A stretch of DNA of 64,000 bases, taken from assembly GCA_036874045.1 (NCBI GenBank), contig JAZBRI010000008.1:7641001-7705000 (forward strand), given 5' to 3'. Origin of the DNA: Cymodocea nodosa. Its lineage: Eukaryota > Streptophyta > Magnoliopsida > Alismatales > Cymodoceaceae. This document shows positions 24,842-35,503 of the stretch, piece after piece. Position 1 is the stretch's first letter. Each line of letters opens with the position of its first letter. The position numbers were made by a program, and so were the translations under genes. The notes below the pieces were generated by a model. That model was not told where the DNA came from and did no database searches. It saw only the letters and a list, made by a program, of their open reading frames with translations.

Positions 24842-25460
24842 GTCCATCAAGTATGACATGTGTTTGGTTAATTAATGATTTCTATCCTAGATATATCATA
24901 ATATTTTCATTCCAAGATCTATTCAAAAAATTATACACACTTAAGCGTAAATCTTCACCCCAATTTCCTATAGGTCTCCAATAATATAATTTTTCAGGAA
25001 TTGTAGAATTTTTATCAGAAAATATTAAAGCTGACCCACAATTTATAGTTGGTGCTTCAAATCTATTAGGTCTTCCTATATTCCATTCTTCTCCTATTAT
25101 AGGATTTCTTATCAAAATATGAGGTAATAATAAACTTGCATACCTTGGTCTCGTCTTGTACATGATTAATCCTTCATCTATCCCCATAATATGATTTATT
25201 CCTTCTAATGCATTGGGTGGAATTCTAGTAGTTTCTTCCATAGCCAGATATTCATGATTAATTGAACTACGATTAAATGACCTCTATATGAATCCATCTC
25301 TAGTCTTAGTCATTTTTGCAGCTTGTAGTCCTTGAAAATATTTTTCTTCAATATAGTTTTTAATTTCCTTTGATACACAACACAGCCTACACAGATCTTT
25401 GGCTGACAAGTTACTCAGTACTTCCCTTAGTGCATCCAACAGTAATTGCATCAATTCCAT
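24842..25460 (-). pseudogene. F-box gene, 5' part (captured host gene, broken by LTR B)
   Basis: Start at 25460: MELMQLLLDALREVLSNLSA followed by KDLCRLCCVSK, a clear F-box motif (residues about 8-40). It continues in one frame through the start of the F-box-associated domain: ILIRNPIIGEEW, LSVYNF, and QTHVILDG just before the LTR. Two in-frame stops (near 25287 and 24879). F-box proteins are substrate-binding parts of SCF ubiquitin ligases; the target is unknown. The missing C-terminal half is at 13988-14340. The gene lies on the same strand as, and inside, retroelement X; exon 2 of the element's RNA would begin 9 bp before its start codon. Confidence 0.75.
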
Positions 25461-25469
25461 TTGTTGATT

Positions 25470-27023
25470 CTGTATAACACAAACAAAAATTTAGCCGAGA
25501 CAAAAATTAACATAACTACTGCACACCCTCGTGGAGTTAAGGAATAACTCAACAAACTAAGTTCGTTGAGTTATGGACTAACTCTACGATACTATTAACT
25601 AAAAAATAAAAACATATATACATACAGATAGTTACTTCAGATATGCTGCTTCATTCAGCTATCCTTCTAGAAGAGGTATCAGTTTCATTGACTGTTTTAT
25701 TGACAGGATTAGGTATAGCTTGTATTGTCAATCCTCCAGTAGGTCTACCTTCCATTGGTTCCTTCTGTCTAAGTGGTATATTTCTATTCTGATTTTGAAT
25801 TGCAGCACTTCCAAATACAAAATCTAGACGATTGTTTAATTGTTGGATTATCTTTTCTAATTTCTCTATTCTAGATCCTTGTTCCAGTAATGCTTCATAA
25901 CTTATATTCTTCTCATTCATATTTTCTCCTCCCTGGAAATTGTTGTTTCTCCAAGATAAATTCGGGTGATTTCTCCAATTAGGATTATAAGAATTTCCCA
26001 AGTTATCTCTCTGGTTTCTAGCATAAATAATATCTAAATCATTTATGTTTGCATTCTTTTCTGCTAGCTTTTGATTTAATGATAACTCTTCTATTTTCTT
26101 TGTTAATTCATTTAATTTCACCTCAATCATAGTATTTGAATCTATTTCATGCATTCCTCTTGGTAATATTTTTCTATCTACAATAGCTTCAGTCGAATTT
26201 TCCCACTATGTAGTTCTTTTTGCAAAGTTTTCTAAATATGCCCATGCTTCTTCACTACATAACTTTAAAAATCCATTTTGATAAGTAGATTCTAATAAAG
26301 ATTTCGTTGAAACATCTATGCCTTCATAAATTATACCTATTAATTGTGTTTTACTCATTGCATGATGTGGACATTGACTAAGTAAATCTTTAAATCTTTC
26401 AAAATATTTCCAGAATGATTCACCCTGTTTTTGGCTACACATTAAGATTTCTTTCTTCTTTTTAATCGTTTGATGTGTTGGATAATATTTTTCCAAAACA
26501 ATAGAGCAAAATTCAGTCCATGTAGAAATTGAATCAAGCAAAAGAGTATATAACCATCTCTTAACTGTGTCTTTTAAAGAAAAATGGATATATCTAAGTT
26601 TAATAGCATCTATACTCATGTTCGGCATTTTCATCATTTGACAAACTTCATTAAATTCTCTAAGGAAATAATAGGCATCCTCTCTTTCTAATCCATGAAA
26701 ATGTGGCAATTGACTAATATAATTAGATTTTAGTTCAAACCTATCTCCCTCAAAGTTTGGCAATCGAATACATGAAGGTTCATCAACTAATTCCGGATAC
26801 AGAATTTCTCCTAATGGTTTTTCTACTGGAACAGCTATCTCTACGTTCTCTTTTAAAGAAAGGTTATCTACACCCCAAAGAATTTCGTTAAAGTTTAGTT
26901 TAGAAAAATTTTCAGTACTCCTCTACAATGAAAATTTCTGGGTAAGTGTTCTTACTAATCGCTTAGTGCTTAGAGAATGAGTCCATGTGCTCATAAATAA
27001 ATAGCAGAAGATTAATTACATAC
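25470..27023 (-). other. Intron of the gypsy element RNA (present in X, absent in Y)
   Basis: Sense boundaries: CAGACTG/GTATGT at 27024/27023 and TTTGTTTGTGTTATACAG/AATCAACAA at 25470/25469. The acceptor has a T-rich tract and the donor matches the plant consensus. Copy Y has the two exons joined without it (14370/14369), with 15 of the next 16 bases identical. 1554 bp, almost filled by the gag ORF below. Confidence 0.75.
25651..26994 (-). pseudogene. Gag capsid ORF of gypsy X, lying within the intron
   Basis: Start at 26994 (MSTWTHSLSTK), 31 bp after the splice donor; about 447 codons in one frame with two TAG stops (near 26922 and 26206). It contains LPNFEGDRFELKSNYISQLP, FHGLEREDAYYFLREFNEVC, IHFSLKDTVKRWL and GESFWKYFERFKDLLSQCPH, the standard retrotransposon gag domain of Tat/Athila, then YNPNWRNHPNLSWRNN and a C-terminal coiled coil. 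There is no CCHC knuckle; that lies instead at the 5' end of the pol unit (35340). A gag placed 3' of pol and of the accessory ORF is unusual. Confidence 0.85.
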
Positions 27024-27941
27024 CAGTCTGAAGCTTTCCATTCAGTAAATATTTGTTGTCGAATGAAGTTAAATCAGCTGCTTCTCCTTCCAATTCCTCT
27101 AAAGCATTCTCCTTTCTTTTAAAAGTGCTGGTAACTCGTAAATAACATTCTAGTTTATATATATAATGTACATCCATAAAGTGAATAAATCTCGTTGCAA
27201 GAACGTGTCATGCAACGTGCATCGTGGTTCCCGTTGTTATGGGTACGTGTACCACTATTAATTTTAAATTTTGGTAACCGCTAAACTGACGAAGTTTCGT
27301 TCGTGGTTAAAAGAATAATTGTTCTGCTTAATCCATGAACTAACCTCGTTGAGTTATAGATAACTCAGTGGAACACAGTCGATTACTATTGCTAACTCCA
27401 CAGACTAACTTCTTTGAGTCACAAATAACTCAACGGAGTAACCTTATATTATATTACTGACCTCGTGGAGTTACGGTTAACTCAACGAACTTACTTCGTT
27501 GTGTTAACACTTAGTAACCTCTAAGTTTTACTCTCGTAAATTTCTCTCTGCTTTTTTTTTTTTTTTCATTCTGCTAACTGAAATAAAGTTAAATCTATGT
27601 CATTAATGCATCATTCTAATCAAAATTCATTTAAATCTGAACATTATATAAAGATTTAACTTGCAGGTCATTTTATATTATGCAGAATTTACATTTTACC
27701 TTGCAACATGCAGACATTTTTTTAAGCATTTATCTTGTCATTTAGCAAATTGTAAATCTATTACATATTCATTTACAAAGTTCCACAAATTACATAATAT
27801 TCAATAAATTCCATTCATTTCATATCCAAAACACGTATGAAAGACACATCTGAAAAATTATATTCATTAATATGAATCAATTTACATTACAAATACATCA
27901 TGCATTTTCATACAATTATATAAGTAGACGAACAATACACT
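27024..27941 (-). other. Accessory ORF 3' UTR / F-box leader, copy X
   Basis: Counterpart of 14370-15300, with the same palindromes (27350-27500) and a T-run near 27553. Ends in the exon boundary CAGACTG at 27024. Confidence 0.5.
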
Positions 27942-30160
27942 TTAATCTCTATTCCTAAGTTCATCTATTTCCTTCTAGAGTTTTTCTAATTGAAGTTCTA
28001 ATTGATTAATTCTTTCTACAGCTCCTATAATGCCCCTAGAAGGTACAACTATCTCTGCAGCTACAAAATTTCTGTATTCTTTCACTAAAATGGTTCTTGA
28101 TCTGATCCTTTTGATGTCCATTACGTGAAATCGATACAGTCCACCATCAGCAGTGGAATCAAATCTCCATAAAATAATTTTTTCTTTACTACTTTCAGCT
28201 TGGAGATTAAAACTACAGACCAATTTATTTGAATTCTATTTACAACTGCAAACATGGCCCATTTGACAAATTGACTCAGTTCTATGTCATGGCCCCGTCG
28301 TTGATAGACATTTTTAATCAAAATGTTGGCTACCATGTGTGCTTTACCATTTAAATGCTTCAGTCTATTTAATAAAGGCACACCAAGATTGATAGCCAAA
28401 CTGTCCTTGATTTCTTGTTTTGTCCATTCAACGGTAGTTGTACTTTCCAAAATTTCCTGTCCTTCATTCTTTAATCCAAAAATGTTGTGGAGAAGCTCTG
28501 GTTTTATCTGTACATCAGCTTCCTCCACGTTTGAAATTAATCCTTCTTCTCTTTCTCTTAAATTTGCATAAAAATAGGGCACTAAATTCTCATATACTAC
28601 ATGCCCTCTCTCTTGAGAAATGAATTGCAATAGACCTTGGAATTCAAATAGATCTTTGATTTCTTGCATTCCATCCCAATTTACTGGTTTACTGTAAATA
28701 ATATCGTAACCCCTTATTTCTTAATATTTGGTATAAGCTTTCTGACTACAAAAATGTACTTCATTCAAAATTGTTGTTTCAGTCGGGTTAGGAAGGTGAC
28801 TTTATTGTTCCAGAGGGGTTTGTACTTGCTCTTCCTCTAACATAGGCTGCATTTGAACATTTTCTACAGATTCCTGAATTTCTATTTCTGATTGTGGTGG
28901 TGAGCCGGCAGAACTCTCCACTCTATCTTGAATTCTTTCCATATATTGTTGAAGCATTTCTTGCTCTTTAGTGAAATCTGTGAAATTATTTTTGTCCAAA
29001 TGGCTTCTTTCATTTTCTTCATTTTCTACTCTTTCTTCTTCCCCCTGACTACCAATCTGTTTTGTTACTATTTTTTCTGATTCTGTAATAGATTAGGATG
29101 GAGTCATGGGCAATTCAGTTTCTACCCTAATTTCTGTTTCTTCTAGTATAGGCTGCAGACTAATTTCAGCCTGATTTTCTTCTTTTCTTTGCTCCTACTG
29201 CTGCTGCTCCTCCTACTCCTCCTCAGAATCGGATAGCAGGTTTATAAAAATTGGCTCCACAGGCCCTGTTGCTATTGGTGCTTCAGATTTAATCTCTTCT
29301 TGATAATCAAGCACTATCTCTTTTCCTTTCCTTTTTCTGATTAATTATGCCTGTTCTTCCTCTTCTTCTTCTGAGATTAAATCTACAAAAGTAGGCTCTA
29401 CAGGCCTTCGAGCCACAGGTACTGGCTCTTCCTGTTTAACTTTTTCTATAATTACTGGTCTTGAAGAACCAACTTCATCTCTTTTTTCAGTAGGTTTGGT
29501 AGTAGCTTCTTGATGCTGTTCCATTTTGATTTTATATTGGGCTTTCAACTTTTCTGCAGCCCTCTTTTTGTAAAGTGCATCAAACACTAAGTGTGCTTTA
29601 GCCACTACCAAATCTTCTGATTCTCCTTAGTTTTTCCCAACTTGAACTAGTGCTTGAAATTCCTTTAACTCTTCTTCAATTGAAGGCCCCATCATTTCTA
29701 CATGTGCCAACGGCTTAAATGGTGGAACTGAAGGTCCTGGCTGTTGTTCCTCAGGAACAGGTCTTTCAGCAATCGGCTGATCTTGTTCTTCAGTTGCCTC
29801 TTGTTGTTCCTGCCGCCATATTTCCCAACTTCCATGACCAGCAATGCGCCTTTTGAACCATAATCTGGCCTTGCGCTGGATTAGCTCTAGGGCTACTTCA
29901 TTGTTCAACCTGATTCTTCTTTCTTTACTAACTGCAATTTCTGTTGCTACTCTGATTCGTGTCTCCATTATCTGGGGTATTTGTATACCACAATCTACTA
30001 ATATTCTTCTTAATCTAAAAAGTTCAGATTCTACCTTTTGTAACTCTTTTTCTCTCATTGTATTTCTAATCTTCTGATGCGTGTGCCATTCTTCTAATTC
30101 CTTCAGAAATTGTGCGGTGTCCACTGCATCTTCCCAGAATTCAGGCGTCATTTTCCTCAT
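27942..30160 (-). pseudogene. Accessory ORF of gypsy X (homologue of Sirevirus ORF3)
   Basis: Start at 30160 (MRKMTPEFWED). Same layout as copy Y: coiled-coil/basic N-terminus (LEEWHTHQKIRN, RKARLWFKRRI), Glu/Gln/Pro-rich linker, then DLFEFQGLLQFIS, HNIFGLKNEG, KAHMVANILIKNVYQRRGHD and RIQINW (28640-28200), KLFYGD, and a terminal coiled coil ending at 27942. Stops near 29630, 29345 and 28800, and a frameshift near 28130. The N-terminal half is better preserved than in Y. Role unknown; the motif order matches ORF3 of the copia elements. Confidence 0.8.
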
Positions 30161-30732
30161 CGTGGAGTTACTCAATAGCACGGAATCGCTTTGATTTCTA
30201 CTATTCTAGATTCTAAATGATTTGCTAGATAATGCCCCCAAAACCCTAGGTTTAAGATTAAATAAGCCCTAAGTTTAGGTGGGTAATTGGGTCATTTCCT
30301 GAACCAACTATTACTATTTTATCTACGGTCTTAGCTACAATACTCCGTTGAGTTAACTATAATAAGCTCGTTGACTAACTCAAGACTCAACGGAGTAAGC
30401 TTGTTGAGTTAAGCGTAACTTAACGGACTCCCCGTACAAACAGATATAATAATAAAAATACTATAGATAATAGTTTTTTTTTTTCTTCTCAATTTAACCG
30501 ATACTATGTTTTGGTCAGACCTAAATATTTTTTCCGGTTGAACTGATACTATGTTTCGGTAAAACAAATATTTTTTTCTTAAAATTAATATACATATTTT
30601 TTTTATGTTCCGGTCATACCGATGGATCCAGTCGGTTGAACCGTAACGATTTTTATATTTTATATATATTTTTTTTAATGTGTGTGTGTGTTTTTTTTTT
30701 TTATATATGTAAACATAAAAACTGATTTTTTA
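30161..30732 (-). promoter_or_regulatory. Pol-accessory ORF spacer of X: hairpin repeats, telo-box
   Basis: Shorter than in Y. About three of the TTTAACCGATACTATG type inverted repeats remain (30495-30650). Next to the ORF: palindromes (30345-30425), TTAAATAA (30258-30265) and a telo-box AAAACCCTA (30240-30248). A TG microsatellite lies at 30679-30691. Confidence 0.5.
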
Positions 30733-33700
30733 CTAAGTAAAGCTCGAGTAACCCTCTACTTTGACTTCTTCTATGATTCCAAAGGAGCTTTTTGGTGTTT
30801 TCAGAATAGGTCTAAGTCTTTGTCCATTTACTTTAAATATATTCTGATTTTTAGGATTTTCAATTTCAATAGCTCCATAAGGATAAATATTTCGAACTAT
30901 GTAAGGTCCTCCCCATCTAGATCTTAATTTTCCTGGACGGTTATGGATTCTAGCCATATAAAGATATACTTCTTGTCCTATTTCAAAGCTTTTTGGAATA
31001 ATTTTTCTATCATGCCAAATTTTAATTTTCTCTTTTTCTCTTACAGTCTTCGAATAAGCTTCATTTCTAAATTCTTCTAATTCAATTAGTTCCATTTTTC
31101 TATTTTCAGCAGCTTGATTTAAATTAGTGTTAAGAGTTTTTAATGCCCAATAAGCTTTATGTTCTATTTCTGCTAGTAAATGACAACTTTTTCCATATAC
31201 TAGCCTAAAAGGTGACATACCTAAGCTCGTTTTATAAGCAGTTCTATAAGCCCAAAGTGCATCTATCAATCTATTAGCCCAATCTGTTCTAGTAGGATTT
31301 ACTACTTTTTCTAAGATTAACTTAATTTGTTTGTTTGCACTTTCTACTTGTCCACTTGTTTGCAGATGATATGATGTTGCAATTTTGTGGTTTACTCCAT
31401 ATTTCTTCATTAAGGCTTCAAAACTTCTATTACAGAAATGAGTTCCTCTATCACTGATAATAGCTTTAGGTATTCCAAATTTGGCAAATATATTTGTTCT
31501 TATAAATTGTATTACCACTTTGTTATCATTAGTTTTTGTAGGAATAGCTTCTATCCATTTAGATACATAATCCACCCCCAACAATATGTAATTAAATTGA
31601 TTATACATAGGAAAAGTACCCATAAAATCTATTCCCCACACATCAAAGATTTCAAACTCAACAATAGGATTAAGAGGCATCATATTCCTCTTTGATATTG
31701 TTCCTATTTGTTGACATCTTAAACAACTTAAGTAATATTTATGAGCATCTTTGAATAGTGTTGGCCAATAAAACCTACATTGCAGAATTTTTGCAGCAGT
31801 TTTCCCTGAACCAAGATGCCCTCCACATGCTTGGTCATGACAGAAAGACAATATGCTTAGATATTCAGTTTCTGGAACACACCTCCTTAAAACCAGATCA
31901 GGACATTTCTTAAATAAGTATGGGTCTTCCCAATAGTAATATTTTACTCTTGAGAAAAGTAATTTCTTATCTTGTCTATTCCAATCCTTAGGTGTTAAAC
32001 CAGTAACTAAGTAATTAACTATGTCTGCATACCAAGGCATTGTGTTGATGGTCATTAATTGTTCATTAGGAAAATTATCCTTAATTTCAATATTTGATTT
32101 TTTTATTTGTAATCTTGATAAATGATCTACTACTACATTCTCACAACCTTTTTTATCTTTAATTTCTAGATCAAATTCTTGTAATAATAATATCCATCGG
32201 ATCAATCTAGGTTTAGTCTCTTTTTTCTTTATTAGATGTTTTAAAGCTGAATGATCCGTGTATACTATCACTTTAACTCCAATCAGATATGATCTAAACT
32301 TTTCTAAGGCAAACACAATAGCTAATAATTCTTTTTCAGTAGTTGTGTAATTAACTTGAGCATCACTTAAGGTTTTGCTTGCATAATGAATCACTCTAGG
32401 AGAATTTTCTATTTTCTGTCCTAACACTGCTCCTACAGCAAAATCAGAAGCATCGCACATTAATTCAAATGGATGGTTCCAATCAGGTGCTTGAATTATA
32501 GGAGTTGAAATTAAGCTAGTCTTAAGTCTGAAAAATGCTTCCTTGCAATTTTTATCAAAGTTAAATGAGACATCTTTTAGTAGATTAGTTAGAGGTCTAG
32601 CTATTTTGCTAAAGTCTTTAATAAATCTTCTATAAAAAACAACATGTCCTAGAAATGATCTAATATCTTTTACTGATTTAAGTTCTAGTAGATTAGAAAT
32701 TACTTCTATTTTAGCTTTATCTACTTCCAACCCTTTCTTAGAAACAACATGCCCTAAGACTATTCCTTATTTAACCATGAAGTGACATTTTTCCCAATTT
32801 AAAACCAGATTTTTTTTCACACAACGTTTTAATATTTGGTCTAAATTGCTTAAACAAACTTCGTATGAGTTGCCATATACAGTAAAATCATCCATAAATA
32901 TTTCTAAGAAATCTTCAGTCATTCTAGTAAATATGCCCTGCATACACCTTTGAAAGGTAGCTAGCGCATTGCATAATCCGAATGACATTCTCTTAAAAGC
33001 ATAAGTTCCCTTAGGATAGGTGAAAGTTATTTTCTCTTGATCCTCTAATGCTACTGGAATTTGATTATAACCTGAATACCCGTTTAGGAAACAAAAATAT
33101 TCTTGCCCTACTAATCTTTCCAGCATTTGATCTATAAAAGGTAAGGGAAAATGATCTTTCCTAGTCACAGCATTCAGCTTTCTATAGTTTATACATGCTC
33201 TCCAGCCTGATTGAATTCTAGTAGGTATCAAGTCTTGACTTTCATTCCTAATAACTGTTAATCTTGATTTCTTAGGAACTACATGGATTGGACTAACCCA
33301 CGAGCTATCAGGAATCGGATAAATTATGTCATTTTCTAACCATTTCACTATTTCCTTCTTGACTACTTCTTTAAGGTTTGGATTTAATCTCCTCTCAGGA
33401 ATTTTAACAGGTTTAGCATTCATTCTAAATATATATGGTGACAGCATAAAATTGAACTTAACCCTTTTATATCAGTCATAGTCCATCCTATTGCTTCTTT
33501 ATAACTTTTTACTACATCTTTTAATTTAGCTATTTGATCCTCTTTTAAATCTGAAGCAATAATGATTGGACAGGTTCGTTTCTCTTCCAGAAATATATAA
33601 GTTAATTCAGGAGGTAAAGGTTTTAATTCTAAATGTTGCCCATCAGAAGTAATAGCTCCTAATTGAACATCATGATTTTCTAAATTAATTTCTTCCAGAT

Positions 33701-35377
33701 TTCCTTCTATATTTATGCTTTCACTTTCCTCTAAAGTTTCAGAATTGATTTTCCTATTTAATTCTTCTAGAATCACATCATTTAACATATCTCCTTCATC
33801 TTCTAAAAAGTCTATGGTATGTAAGGACATTTCTAATTCCTCAAACCTTTTTGATTTGAAAATATTTAATTGAGTATCCTCATTACCATATGTTAACTTC
33901 ATTACTCCAATTTTACAATTTATAACAGCCCCTAATGTTGCTAAAAATTGCCTTCCCAAAATTAAAGATGTATCACTATTTTTATACTTAATTTGTTGGG
34001 AATCCAAAATTACAATATCAATAGGATATATAAAATTTTTGATTTTAATTAAGACATCCTCTATTTTTCCTCTAAGGTATCTTATACTTTTATCAGCTAA
34101 TTGAATAATCGTACTAGTAGGAGTTAAGCCTTCTAATCCTAAGGATGTGAATATATCACTTGGCATAACATTTATACCTGCACCTAAGTCTATTAAGGTT
34201 CTTTTTAGAATGGTGTTTCCTATGGTGCATGATATAACAGGGATTCCAGAATCAGATAACTTTTTAAGAATTTGTGGCAAAAATAGGGAACTACTTTGCT
34301 CAGCTAAAAAGACATTTCTAAGAACTTTTCGCTCTCTTTTCTTAGTACACCAATCCTTCAAAAATTTAGCACAAGGTGGCATTTTCTACAATAGATCTAA
34401 CAAAGGAATGTTAACTTGTACTTTTTCAAAAATTTCTCTGCTTTTTTCTTATTTTTCAGGTATTGTTTGTTGTAATCTTTCAGGATAGGGTGCTAAAGAT
34501 TTTGATTTCAAAGATTCTTTTTCTTTCATTTGATTTGTTTGATCCTTTTTAGCTTCATTTGCAAATTCAGATTGTTCTTCAGTGATTTCTAGATTTTAAG
34601 CTATTACATTTTCATTATCATTTTGATTTTTACTCTTGTCCACCTTCATATCATTTTCATTTTGAGTTCTTAGTGGTATATTAGTTCCAGATCTTAATGT
34701 TACGCATACATCTTCCAGATTTTCATTACTCTTATGATGTTTTTGTATATCATTTTCGTGTTTATGATCTTCAATTGTTTTTAGTTTTAAAGTGCATTCT
34801 TTAAATTCTCTTGCATTAATATTTTCTTTTGACTGTGTATTTTGCAAATTATGCAGGTTTATAACATTATAATTTTCATTATTCTGTTGCATAACTTGTA
34901 TTTTCATTGTATATTCGTTTAATGCTTTAGTTTTCTTTCCAGATCATCTAATTTCATTGCACTCAATTTTTGATCAATTTTCATTATGGTTTTTTCAGTT
35001 TCGTAAATTATATCCTTTTTAGGTTCTGAATATACTTCCTTATAATTTAATTGGTTGGCTTCTTATTGCTGACACATAAAGTATTCCAGTTTGTCAAGGT
35101 TTTGCTCTATACTATGCTCTAGTCTGTCATACCTATCCCAAACTTCCGTGTCTCTCAACATATTACACATTCTATACTGACCATCAATTGGGTAAACTAT
35201 AGGATTATCATACTCGGCTCTATTATATTGAAGATAATTCATTTATTGTTCATGAGATCTAACCATCTATAAATGTTTCAGTTTCAAACAGTCAGATATG
35301 TCATGTCCTTCAGAATTGTAGAATTCACATATGCTAATTACAGGTTTCAGAAATCTTTGAGCATAAGCATATGCCAT
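30733..35377 (-). pseudogene. Gypsy X gag C-terminus, protease, RT, RNase H, integrase
   Basis: Start at 35377 (MAYAYAQRF). CCHC knuckle with its second Cys changed to Tyr (CEFYNSEGHDISDC). Protease with TLIDLGAGINVMP near 34180. RT with FMDDF at 32884-32898. RNase H ([42 protein letters not shown]). Integrase with intact zinc finger and D,D,E ([23 protein letters not shown]), ending [11 protein letters not shown]. RNase H-integrase is open over 665 codons (30733-32730), the best-kept frame in the window. Defects: indels near 34930 and 33425; stops near 34595, 34383 and 32764 (Gln codons). Confidence 0.92.
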
Positions 35378-35479
35378 ATTCTCAATTATAGAAGAAAACA
35401 CACAACTCTTTGGCTATTAAAACAAAACAGCTCTAACAGTTGCTTATATTAGTTCAATTCAATTCTAGTCAATTCAATT

Positions 35480-35496
35480 CCCCGACAACGGTGCCA
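35480..35496 (-). other. Primer binding site of X (Asp-tRNA type)
   Basis: Sense TGGCACCGTTGTCGGGG, 7 bp (AGTTTTA) after LTR C, as in Y. Confidence 0.85.
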
Positions 35497-35503
35497 TAAA
35501 ACT

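Noticed and set aside
28323..28623. + strand ORFs over the gypsy accessory domain (also 15682-15982)
   Set aside because: They mirror each other only because the - strand coding sequence is conserved.
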